Below, in pieces: positions 1-6,180 of a DNA stretch of 7,962 nucleotides. The stretch is taken from positions 1 through 7,962 of the forward strand of contig JADGRG010000086.1 in assembly GCA_017881145.1 (NCBI GenBank), written 5' to 3'. Source of the DNA: Sandaracinaceae bacterium. GTDB taxonomy: Bacteria; Myxococcota_A; Polyangia; Polyangiales; JAFGIB01. Under the pieces are notes generated by a model. The model worked only from the letters and a program-made list of their open reading frames with translations. It was not told the origin of the DNA and did not search any database. Both the position numbers and the translations under genes were made by a program. Position 1 is the stretch's first letter, and the number at the start of each line of letters is the position of its first letter.

Positions 1-1427
1 CCGGCGGTCTTGATCACGTCGTCCGATCGACCGACGAACCAGAAGTAGCCATCGGCGTCGCGACGCACCAGGTCGCCGCTCAAGTAGTAGCCACCCACGA
101 AGCACTTGCTGTAGCGCGCAGGGTCCTTCCAATACCCGCGAAACATGGATGGCCAGCCGGGACGCAGCGCAAGCTCGCCGACGCCATCGGTGACCAGCTC
201 CACGCTCTTGTCGCCGGTCCGACGCACCACGCAGGCTTCGACGCCCGGCAAGGGCCGACCCATCGAGCCGGGCCTGACATCGAGGCTCGCGAAGTTCGCG
301 ATCATGATCCCGCCGGTTTCGGTTTGCCACCAGTTGTCGTGGAAGGGTTGCCCGAAGGCCTCCTGGCTCCAGAGCACGGCTTCCGGATTGAGTGGCTCGC
401 CGACGCTCGCCATGAAGCGCAGATGCGAGAAGTCGTGCTTCTTCACCGGATCGAGTCCCGCGCGCATCAGTCTGCGGATGGCCGTGGGTGCGGTGTAGAA
501 GACATTGACGCATTCGTCCTCGAGGATGTCGTACCAGCGTTCGACGTCGAACTCGGCCTCGTCCACGACCAGCGTCGCGCGGTTGGTGAGCGGCGCGATG
601 ATGCCGTAGGAGGTGCCGGTCACCCAGCCCGGATCGGCGGTGCAGAAGAAGACGTCGCCGACGTGCAGGTCGAGCGCGTAGCGGCCGGTGATGTGGTGCA
701 TGACCACTGCTTCGTGCACGTGCACGGCGCCCTTGGGTGTGCCGGTCGTGCCACTGGTGAAGTGCAAGAGCGCAGGATCTTCCGGGCTGGTCGGGCCGAT
801 GTCGTAGAGGGGGCTGGCGCTTTGCATGAGCCGCGAATATTCGAGCGTATCGGCTGCGTGGCTTTCGATCTCGGCTTCGCTCACCAGCAGCACGTGGTGG
901 AGCCCGGGCAAGAGATCGCGGATCGGTTGCACCTTCTTCGCGTAGAGCTGCTGTGTCGTGATCAGCACCTTGGCGCCGCCGAGGAGCAGGCGGGTCTTGA
1001 TGGGATCGGGTCCGAACGCCGAGAAGAGCGGCGAGAAGATCGCGCGGTGTTTGAGCGTGCCGAGCGCGGCGATGTAGAGAGCGGGGATGCGCCCGAGCAG
1101 CGAGCACACCAGCTCGCCCTTGCTCACACCGAGACCCGAAAGCACGTTCGCGAAGCGGTTGGAGAGGTCGGCCAGCTCCAGGTAGCTGAAGGAGCGTCGT
1201 TCGCCGCGCTTGCCCAGCCAGCGGATGGCGACTCGGTCGCCGTCGCTTCCGCTGGCGTGGCGGTCGACCGCCTCGTAAGCGATGTTCAAGCCACGACCCG
1301 CCGGCAGTCCGCTGAGATCTGCGCGAGCTTTGCGCCACGAGAAGCTACGGCAAAGCTCTTCGTAGTCGCCCACGTTGGGCGCAGCGGTCGAAGAGCGTGT
1401 CAGCTTGTGGATGACCGGCAACGTCAT
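1..1427 (-). CDS. acsA: Acetyl-CoA synthetase (AMP-forming), C-terminus cut by window edge
   Basis: This gene encodes an acyl-adenylate-forming ligase that activates acetate (or a similar short acid) with ATP and CoA to acetyl-CoA, in the cytoplasm. The visible 475 residues hold the P-loop TSGTTGTPKG (224-233), DPGWVTGTSYG (265-275), the WWQTETGG motif (366-373) and the hinge region GDLVRRDADGYFWFVGR (451-467) followed by SDDVIKTA. Residues matching the acetate pocket of Salmonella Acs appear present: V269, T270, V342 and W367. This favours acetate over long-chain acids. Relatives of this AcsA type are about 560-580 residues, so roughly 90-100 residues, including the catalytic lysine of the C-terminal subdomain, lie beyond position 1. 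The ATG at 1427 was chosen because GGGAGG lies 11 nt upstream. The frame stays open further upstream with GTG codons, so a slightly longer protein is possible. No frameshift is seen. Propionyl-CoA synthetase is the main alternative. Confidence 0.93.
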   Translation of the reverse strand, partial: MTLPVIHKLTRSSTAAPNVGDYEELCRSFSWRKARADLSGLPAGRGLNIAYEAVDRHASGSDGDRVAIRWLGKRGERRSFSYLELADLSNRFANVLSGLGVSKGELVCSLLGRIPALYIAALGTLKHRAIFSPLFSAFGPDPIKTRLLLGGAKVLITTQQLYAKKVQPIRDLLPGLHHVLLVSEAEIESHAADTLEYSRLMQSASPLYDIGPTSPEDPALLHFTSGTTGTPKGAVHVHEAVVMHHITGRYALDLHVGDVFFCTADPGWVTGTSYGIIAPLTNRATLVVDEAEFDVERWYDILEDECVNVFYTAPTAIRRLMRAGLDPVKKHDFSHLRFMASVGEPLNPEAVLWSQEAFGQPFHDNWWQTETGGIMIANFASLDVRPGSMGRPLPGVEACVVRRTGDKSVELVTDGVGELALRPGWPSMFRGYWKDPARYSKCFVGGYYLSGDLVRRDADGYFWFVGRSDDVIKTA

Positions 1428-1506
1428 GAGCGGAGAGACCTCCCGCACACGCACCCGGCCGAGCCGATCCCAGACCGCTTGAACCGTGCGCCGCGAATGC
1501 CTACAC

Positions 1507-1534
1507 AGAATATGCACAGGCGGCGTTGCGCCAA
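1507..1534 (-). promoter_or_regulatory. Candidate sigma-70-like promoter of the acetyl-CoA synthetase gene
   Basis: On the minus strand TTGGCG (1534-1529) is separated by 16 nt from TATTCT (1512-1507). Each hexamer matches the housekeeping consensus at 4 of 6 bases. Transcription would start near 1500 and leave a leader of about 70 nt before the ATG at 1427. This is the most AT-containing spot in the gap between the two minus-strand genes. The call rests on the hexamers and position only. Confidence 0.3.
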
Positions 1535-1623
1535 GCCGGGCGGCCGAGACCGGCCGGCGACTACCGGTCTTGGTGGGCAGCGATAGCCGCCGGATGCGCA
1601 CTCCGCTCAGCAGAGGCCGGCAC

Positions 1624-1667
1624 AAAAAAGAACCGCCGCGCTCTGGTTGCCGAGCGCGGCGGTTCTT
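1624..1667 (-). terminator. Rho-independent terminator of the lipoprotein gene
   Basis: The arms 1628-1643 (AAGAACCGCCGCGCTC) and 1652-1667 are perfect reverse complements (16 bp) around an 8-nt loop (1644-1651). On the plus strand the stem is preceded by A residues at 1624-1629. On the minus strand it is therefore followed by TTTTTT. This is a textbook intrinsic terminator about 20 nt past the stop codon of the minus-strand lipoprotein gene at 1687. It separates that gene from the acetyl-CoA synthetase gene. Confidence 0.9.
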
Positions 1668-1686
1668 CAATGCAGAACGCGGGTGC

Positions 1687-2775
1687 TTACTTGCGCGTCG
1701 CGGTCCAGCGGTAGCCGGTTCCGTCGCTGCTCGTCGAGCTGACCTGCAAGGTGTTGCCGGTCACGCAATACTCGGTGGTATCCGACTTGCCCGTGCCGCC
1801 ATCCGCGGTGCTGGAAGCGCCAGCGTCAGCCGAGCCACCACTGGTCTCGATGGTGCTGCCGCTGGTGGTGTACTTCTCGTTTACATCGTTCGACTTCGCC
1901 TCCGACTGCTTGCCCTCGCAGGTGGCGCCCTTGTCGGTGTAGACCATGCCATTCGGCTTGGATGTGTCGGCCTTCGGGCACGCCGCGCCGGCGGGTCCAA
2001 GGCAACTCTTGGGCATGACCTGCGTGATCTCGGAGGTCATCATGAGCGTGCCAGTGATGGTGTCGGCCGTGATGACGACGTCGCCGGTGATGTCGAGGCC
2101 TACCGAGAGGGAGGCGCCTGCGCACTGTGCGCTGGTGTTGGGCAGCTGGCTGCCGAAGTCCGCGCAGCCGGAGGTGATGTTCCAGGTGCCCTTGAGGTCG
2201 CCGCCACAGGCCTTGAAGGTGCCCGAGCACTGACCGCTCTCCTGCACTACCTTGCCGGCAGCATTGACCACGAAACGCACCGCAAACATCGTGAAGTGCG
2301 TGGTGTCTGCCGTCACCTTGCCCGAGGCCATCTTGCTGCCGGGCAGATCGGTCCAAGCCTTCTTGGCTTCGTCATACCAAGCGAGTGCAACCGTGGCGCC
2401 GGTGGGAATGGTCGCGCCCGCGAGATCGAGCTCGAGGCTGACGGGCTTGTCGAAGGTCTGGCCATCGGGACCGAAGACGACGACGTTGCCAGCCAGCTGC
2501 GAGGCGTCTGCCAGGCCCTTCTTGCTGACGACCTCAGCGGTGATGGTGGTGTCCTTGGAGAGCGCGCCTGCGGGAATCGAGATCTTGATGCCCGCATCGG
2601 CTATCGCAACCTCGCCGCCAGCCGCGGCTGTCACCAACTTCTCGGCCTTGGCGCCGACGTTCGGCGACTCGACCACGCTGCTGCTCTCACTGCTGCTGCC
2701 GCAACCAATTACGCCGCTGGTCAGCAACACCGCCGGCAATACCATTCGGAAGATCCAAGAACCGCTGTGCATCAT
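1687..2775 (-). CDS. Putative secreted lipoprotein with ZU5-like domain and Cys-rich CGGDxxGTW domain
   Basis: The product has 362 residues. A basic-hydrophobic leader ends in the lipobox VIGC (C25), so the mature protein should be lipid-anchored after signal peptidase II cleavage. A Ser-rich spacer follows. Residues about 53-170 look like a ZU5-type beta domain, with GGEVAIADAGIKISIPAGAL (53-72) and the later stretches VSLELDL and VALAWYDEAKKAWTDL. Residues 180-362 form a second domain with eight cysteines (183, 190, 204, 218, 258, 266, 286, 337), an even number compatible with disulfides. It contains CGGDLKGTWNITSGC (190-204), a pattern I associate with myxobacterial lipoproteins and a lipocalin-like fold, and a Ser/Gly/Ala-rich low-complexity linker (about 303-332). 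The function is unknown; a structural or ligand-binding envelope role is inference. Two ATGs occur in tandem. AAGGAG lies only 3 nt before the first but 6 nt before the second (2772), so the second is the likelier start. The gene appears monocistronic, with its own terminator. Confidence 0.87.
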   Translation of the reverse strand: MMHSGSWIFRMVLPAVLLTSGVIGCGSSSESSSVVESPNVGAKAEKLVTAAAGGEVAIADAGIKISIPAGALSKDTTITAEVVSKKGLADASQLAGNVVVFGPDGQTFDKPVSLELDLAGATIPTGATVALAWYDEAKKAWTDLPGSKMASGKVTADTTHFTMFAVRFVVNAAGKVVQESGQCSGTFKACGGDLKGTWNITSGCADFGSQLPNTSAQCAGASLSVGLDITGDVVITADTITGTLMMTSEITQVMPKSCLGPAGAACPKADTSKPNGMVYTDKGATCEGKQSEAKSNDVNEKYTTSGSTIETSGGSADAGASSTADGGTGKSDTTEYCVTGNTLQVSSTSSDGTGYRWTATRK

Positions 2776-2949
2776 CGTCTCCTTAAGTGCGAGTTGAGCG
2801 GACGCTCGACGCGTCGACGCTGTTGGTGAGGCACAATGCTACGCAAAGCGCGGCCTCGAAAGAAGACGTCGTCGCAACGCCCACGCCATCCCACAAGATG
2901 CGCGCAATACGACCTCGTCGAGCAGCCGCAAGCCGCCGATCCGAGCGCA

Positions 2950-3002
2950 GCTGATGGCTGCATCACGGTCAGCGGGCGCCAGCGTGATGCAGCCTGTTCA
3001 GC
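2950..3002 (-). terminator. Strong hairpin just past the hydrolase-remnant stop codon
   Basis: GGCTGCATCACG (2956-2967) and CGTGATGCAGCC (2983-2994) pair perfectly over 12 bp around a 15-nt loop. Outside them GCTGA (2950-2954) pairs with TCAGC (2998-3002), so the stem can extend past a small bulge. It starts within a few bases of the minus-strand stop codon at 2998, the position of a transcription terminator. It has no clear U-tract on the minus strand (the sequence after it is ATCAGC), so termination would be weak or depend on other factors. It may be the surviving terminator of the decayed hydrolase gene. Confidence 0.45.
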
Positions 3003-3148
3003 TCACGCTTTGGATGCGCTCCAGCAAGAGGCGGTTGAAGGTGTCTTCAGCCTCGAGGTTGGTCAGGTGCCCCGCGTTTGCAATCACGTGCAGGCTGGCG
3101 TGGGGGATTTGATCGGCCATGAGCTGCGCTGCGGGCCAGTGCCTTCAT
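2998..3148 (-). pseudogene. C-terminal remnant of an alpha/beta hydrolase
   Basis: Read on the minus strand from 3120 to the TGA at 2998, 40 residues begin MADQIP and contain IPHASLHVIANAGHLTNLE followed by FNRLLLERI. This is the characteristic end of alpha/beta hydrolases of the 3-oxoadipate enol-lactonase/esterase type: last beta strand, the catalytic histidine in AGH, then a helix starting at NLE. These proteins are usually about 260-280 residues, and nothing carrying the nucleophile motif GxSxG is found upstream. The frame is blocked by TGA at 3145-3147. Removing one base of the GGG run at 3133-3135 would join it to MKALA in the neighbouring frame (3148-3134), as expected for a frameshifted hydrolase helix. 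I infer a decayed gene. A genuine 40-residue protein is unlikely. Confidence 0.55.
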
Positions 3149-3436
3149 GTCCTCGCGCGTGAGCTGCTGGTTTGCGGGTGTGGCGCGTGTGCCGCAGTGG
3201 TTGCAGGGGTGTTCGGGCTGGGGCCTGCCGAGCTTGCCGCGCTCCCCCTCATGCGCCTTGCCACTTTTCCCGCTCTGCGTCTGCTCTAGGTTCGGGAGTG
3301 GATCTGGCGGCTCGATCGGCACGCTGCGGCACTCGATCGCGTAGCGTACCAGGCGCGATTCGGTGTTGAGCGCGTCGACCGAGAGCGCACGCGAGGGCAC
3401 GCTCCGCTCCGACGACGCAGCCATGAACGCGCGCAT
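3047..3436 (-). CDS. Unrecognised 129-residue ORF with CxxC motif, possibly a gene remnant
   Basis: I do not recognise this product. The frame runs from ATG 3436 (a second ATG is at 3424) and has coding-like codon use: only about 19 of the first roughly 105 codons end in A or T, and about 4 of the first 43. That is more biased than expected from chance at this base composition. The protein is hydrophilic, without signal peptide or membrane span. Its middle reads like a structured basic domain: GKSGKAHEGERGKLG, then HPCNHCGTRATPANQQ with a possible metal-binding Cys-x2-Cys, then LTREDMKALA. After about position 3134 the frame runs antisense-like through the hydrolase remnant and loses sense, so the last 30 or so residues are probably not native. 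The upstream SD-like GGTAGG is weak. It may be an intact small gene, a fragment, or part of the frameshifted neighbour. Confidence 0.35.
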   Translation of the reverse strand: MRAFMAASSERSVPSRALSVDALNTESRLVRYAIECRSVPIEPPDPLPNLEQTQSGKSGKAHEGERGKLGRPQPEHPCNHCGTRATPANQQLTREDMKALARSAAHGRSNPPRQPARDCKRGAPDQPRG

Positions 3437-3642
3437 GCCTACCTACCAGCCGAAAACGGCTTACATGTCCGCGCGAGCTCCGCGTTTGCTGGCTGGCTCT
3501 CGAGCGCCGACGTTCCTGATAGATGAGTGTCGGCTCTGCGGAAGAAGTTCCGCGCGATCGTTGATTGCGCCCCAGGCAGGCGCGGCGGGCTTGACGTGCC
3601 TTGGGATTCGTGGGCATCGTCGTGCACTTCGGGGGTACCTGT

Positions 3643-4365
3643 ATGTTCGATCAGACACGTCTGCTAACACTGACTTTCATCGTTTCCACCTTAGCCTTTG
3701 GCTCACTCACTTCTCTTGGCTCACGTTGCAGGGCCCAGCCGGCGCCAGCTAGCGAGCCCCCAGCATCATCCGCCACCATCACGCCGGCGGCGGCTGCTGC
3801 GGCCCGGGCCCGACCTTCAAACGCCTCGGACTCGGAGGGGGCCGCGCCCGACAAGAGCGAGCACGCGAGCACTGCAAGCCGTGCCGGCATCGGGCTGGTG
3901 GCTGCTGCCGGCCTACACACGGGGTTGGCCTTGGGTGCGCGCCTGGGTCTGGGCGAGGTCGGACTCGAAATCGAAGCTGGCTACCAGCCGATCATCGCTG
4001 TCTGGCAAGAAGCCAACTGGCTGTCGGCCAAGGGCAACTCCTCGCATGTCGATCTCGGTTCGAGTGGCCAACTCGCTGCCGAGCTCTATGCCACGCCTTG
4101 GCGCCCGCAGAAGTCATCGGCGATTGGGCTCAAGGGCGGCTACCGCTACAACAGCATGTTGACGCATGGCTTCGCCGTGGCAGTGACCTATCTGATCGAG
4201 CTGAGCGATCACTTGGCGCTCGAAGGGCTGGCCGGCGGCTCGTTCTTTCCAGGCAGCGGGGACACGCTGCGTCGCAAGCTCGGGTTACCTTCGAACGCGC
4301 AGCTCGTTTACACCTCGAGCGCCCAGTTTTTCGAATACGGCTTCGAGCTGATCTATTACCCGTGA
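3643..4365 (+). CDS. Putative exported outer-membrane beta-barrel protein
   Basis: The product has 240 residues. I chose ATG 3643 because GGGGG (3631-3635) lies 7 nt upstream and the N-terminus then reads as a signal peptide: MFDQTR, a hydrophobic core to about residue 25, then a likely cleavage near SRCRAQ-PA (about residue 32). A TTG at 3601 in the same frame would bury that signal. Residues 33-78 are a low-complexity Ala/Pro/Ser linker. Residues 81-240 alternate hydrophobic and polar residues with many glycines and aromatics. About eight amphipathic strands can be drawn (for example 82-89, 93-101, 104-114, 143-151, 157-168, 176-186, 189-200, 228-239), as in small OmpA/OmpW-like barrels. 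The end FFEYGFELIYYP is aromatic-rich but lacks the usual terminal Phe. No family was recognised by motif and the function is unknown. It is convergent with the symporter gene, whose end is only 19 nt away. Confidence 0.72.
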   Translation: MFDQTRLLTLTFIVSTLAFGSLTSLGSRCRAQPAPASEPPASSATITPAAAAAARARPSNASDSEGAAPDKSEHASTASRAGIGLVAAAGLHTGLALGARLGLGEVGLEIEAGYQPIIAVWQEANWLSAKGNSSHVDLGSSGQLAAELYATPWRPQKSSAIGLKGGYRYNSMLTHGFAVAVTYLIELSDHLALEGLAGGSFFPGSGDTLRRKLGLPSNAQLVYTSSAQFFEYGFELIYYP

Positions 4366-4384
4366 GCGCGGCGCCGCTCGCGCG

Positions 4385-6070
4385 CTAGGGCGTGACTTGC
4401 GGACGTGCAAGCGACAATGCGAAGGCGAGCGCAACCACCGCCGCGCAACCGATCACGTTGTACCAAAGGAAGCTGATGCCGGAGAGGCCGAAGACCAGGA
4501 GCACCACGGCCTGGCCTAGGAGGGTGGCGATGAACGCCGAGGTTCCGCCCACGCGCCGCGAGAAGAAGCCGACCAGGAACACGCCGAGCGTCGGTCCGTA
4601 GAAGAGTGAGCCCAGGATGTTCACGGCTTGGATCAGGTTGTCGAGGAGCGCAGCAAAGCCCGCAAAGCCCACCGCGAATGCGCCCCAGAGCGCGGTGAAC
4701 ACGCGTGCGGCACCGAGGTAGTGCGCGTCGCTCTGGTTCGGGCGGACCGAGATCCGATAGAAGTCGACCACGGTGGTGGAGCCCAGCGCAGAGAGCGCGC
4801 CTGCCGACGATGACATGGCTGCGCACAAGATCACGGCCAGGAGCAAGCCGATCAGGCCGTGGGGAAAGTGATCGAGCACGAAGCGCATGAAGATGTAGTC
4901 GGCGTCCTTGTTGTCGACTCCCGGGCGCACGCGGCCAATCAGAGCTCGGGTGCGCGCGCGCAGATTGGTCAGGTGCTTTTCACCCGTGCGCACCTGGAGA
5001 CGCGCGCTCTTGGCTGAAGTCTCGTCGTGCGTTGATTCCGCCGCCATCAGCTTCGTGATCGCTACGCGCTTGTCGCGAAAGACCAGCGCCTGTTCCGCCT
5101 CCAGCTCTGCGACCTCGGCCGGCGCAACCTGCCTTGCCCGCTCCAGCTCGCTCTGGTTGAAGAAGAGTGGCGGCGCGTTGAGCTGGTAGAACACGAAGAC
5201 CATCACGCCCACGAAGAGAATGAAGAGCTGCATCGGGATCTTGAGGAAGCCGTGCATCAGCAAGCCGAGGCGGCTCTCGGAGAGCGGGCCACCTGAGAGG
5301 TAGCGCTGGACCTGCGACTGATCGGTGCCGAAATAGGCGAGTGCCACGAAGAAGCCGCCGAACAGGCCGGACCACAAGGTGTAGCGAGTGTCGAAGCGTG
5401 GCGAGGGGTCGACGATCTGCAGCTTGCCGAGCGTGCCGGCCAGCGACACCGCGCGGCCCAAGGAAACGTCGCTCGGCAACATGAAGACAGCGTAGCCGAG
5501 CGCAGCAGCCATGCCGCACAAGATCACCGTCATCTGCAGCGTCTGCGTGCGCGAGACCGCACGGCTGCCACCGACCACCGTGTAGAGGATGATCACCGCA
5601 CCGAGCGCGAGATTGGTGGTGGATACGCGCCAGCCCAACGCTGTCGCGAGCACGATGGCCGGGGCGTAGATCGACAGCCCGATCGATAAGCCGCGCTGCA
5701 AAAGAAAGAGGGCTGCCACGAGCTGCCGAGTCTTACGGTCGAAGCGGGTCTCCAGGTATTCGTAGGCGGTGTAGATCTTGAGTCGGTGGTAGATGGGGAC
5801 GATCAGTGCCGCCAGGATCACCATCGCGATGGGCAGGCCGAAGTAGAACTGCACGAAGCCCATGCCGTCTTGGTAGGCCTGGCCCGGGACGGACAAGAAC
5901 GTGATCGCGCTGGCCTGTGTCGCCATGATCGACAGGCCGATGGTCCAGTAGCGCAGGTCGGCGCCAGCGCGCAGAAAGCCATCCATGGTGCGGACGCGCT
6001 CCCGCAGCGTGCCGTAGGCGACGATGCCGAGGAGCGTGATGCCGAGCACGACCCAATCGAGCAGGTTCAT
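4385..6070 (-). CDS. Sodium:solute symporter (SSS family)
   Basis: This 561-residue inner-membrane protein should couple solute uptake to Na+ entry. About 13 hydrophobic spans are visible, starting MNLLDWVVLGITLLGIVAYG. Family marks include the first core helix SIMATQASAITFLSVPGQAY (48-67), the segment GTDQSQVQRYLSG (248-260) and helix AAMSSSAGALSALGS (417-431). The Ser-Ser of this last helix matches the Na2 site of vSGLT-like transporters. An insert of about 90 charged residues (about 303-392, rich in Glu, Arg and Ala, coiled-coil-like) lies between the spans at 273-297 and 403-420, a loop expected to face the periplasm. The substrate cannot be read from sequence; the neighbouring PIG-L gene suggests an amino-sugar or other deacetylated compound. 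The start ATG overlaps the stop of the upstream small ORF (ATGA) and has only a weak Shine-Dalgarno, so translation is probably coupled. Confidence 0.93.
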   Translation of the reverse strand: MNLLDWVVLGITLLGIVAYGTLRERVRTMDGFLRAGADLRYWTIGLSIMATQASAITFLSVPGQAYQDGMGFVQFYFGLPIAMVILAALIVPIYHRLKIYTAYEYLETRFDRKTRQLVAALFLLQRGLSIGLSIYAPAIVLATALGWRVSTTNLALGAVIILYTVVGGSRAVSRTQTLQMTVILCGMAAALGYAVFMLPSDVSLGRAVSLAGTLGKLQIVDPSPRFDTRYTLWSGLFGGFFVALAYFGTDQSQVQRYLSGGPLSESRLGLLMHGFLKIPMQLFILFVGVMVFVFYQLNAPPLFFNQSELERARQVAPAEVAELEAEQALVFRDKRVAITKLMAAESTHDETSAKSARLQVRTGEKHLTNLRARTRALIGRVRPGVDNKDADYIFMRFVLDHFPHGLIGLLLAVILCAAMSSSAGALSALGSTTVVDFYRISVRPNQSDAHYLGAARVFTALWGAFAVGFAGFAALLDNLIQAVNILGSLFYGPTLGVFLVGFFSRRVGGTSAFIATLLGQAVVLLVFGLSGISFLWYNVIGCAAVVALAFALSLARPQVTP

Positions 6071-6180
6071 GCGTAGATCCGCGTGATCGCCCAGAACACG
6101 GCGATCTCGACGGCCAGTGTGGCGAGCACCAGCACATAGAGCTTGCGGAAGCGCCGCGAGTCTTTAGCGCTTGCGTCCAT
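6067..6180 (-). CDS. 37-residue single-span membrane protein between PIG-L and symporter genes
   Basis: This is a short ORF that ordinary length cut-offs would miss. It begins ATG 6180, inside the last codons of the PIG-L gene (17-nt overlap), and ends TGA 6067-6069, sharing ATGA with the symporter start. The protein has a basic, hydrophilic head (MDASAKDSRRFRK) followed by one hydrophobic span, LYVLVLATLAVEIAVFWAI, and a short tail TRIYA. By the positive-inside rule the N-terminus should be cytoplasmic. The gap of 93 nt between the two large genes is filled exactly by this frame, the strongest sign that it is real. It has no clear ribosome-binding site, which fits reinitiation after the PIG-L stop. 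A role as accessory or stabilising subunit of the symporter is inferred by analogy with small partners encoded next to other SSS transporters (DUF485 beside ActP, DUF997 beside PanF). No sequence family was recognised. Confidence 0.72.
   Translation of the reverse strand: MDASAKDSRRFRKLYVLVLATLAVEIAVFWAITRIYA

Larger units (their letters stand above)
2776..3642. other. Long gap between the lipoprotein and barrel-protein genes, with gene remnants
   Basis: These 867 bases separate two divergently transcribed genes. Nearest the lipoprotein gene lies a 5' leader with the 12-bp palindrome TCGACGCGTCGA (2806-2817). Further right come a hairpin (2950-3002), a hydrolase C-terminal remnant (2998-3148) and an unrecognised minus-strand ORF (3047-3436). 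From 3440 to 3642 I see no convincing gene. That part holds short hairpins without a U-tract (for example GCGGAA-GAAG-TTCCGC, 3538-3553) and a lone TTGACG (3591-3596) that could be a -35 element for the plus-strand gene, though no good -10 follows it. No tRNA, insertion sequence or CRISPR repeat was recognised. Confidence 0.6.

Noticed and set aside
324..1586. 420-residue plus-strand open frame
   Set aside because: It runs antisense to the acetyl-CoA synthetase gene, whose minus-strand translation shows all family motifs. The plus frame has low-complexity Arg/Ala/Glu-rich sequence typical of a GC-rich shadow.
1486..2829. 447-residue plus-strand open frame spanning the terminator and the lipoprotein gene
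   Set aside because: It reads through a clear intrinsic terminator and lies antisense to a convincing lipoprotein gene. Its translation has no domain-like features.
2836..3162. 108-residue plus-strand frame in the intergenic region
   Set aside because: It is antisense to the hydrolase remnant and shows no motif. The opposite strand explains the sequence better.
3538..3553. Hairpin GCGGAA-GAAG-TTCCGC as a terminator or ncRNA
   Set aside because: The stem is only 6 bp, has no U-tract and has no transcript end to serve. Short GC stems are common at this base composition.
3601..3642. TTG at 3601 as start of the barrel-protein gene
   Set aside because: It would place 14 extra residues before the signal peptide. 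ATG 3643 has a G-rich ribosome-binding site at a good distance and yields a normal export signal.
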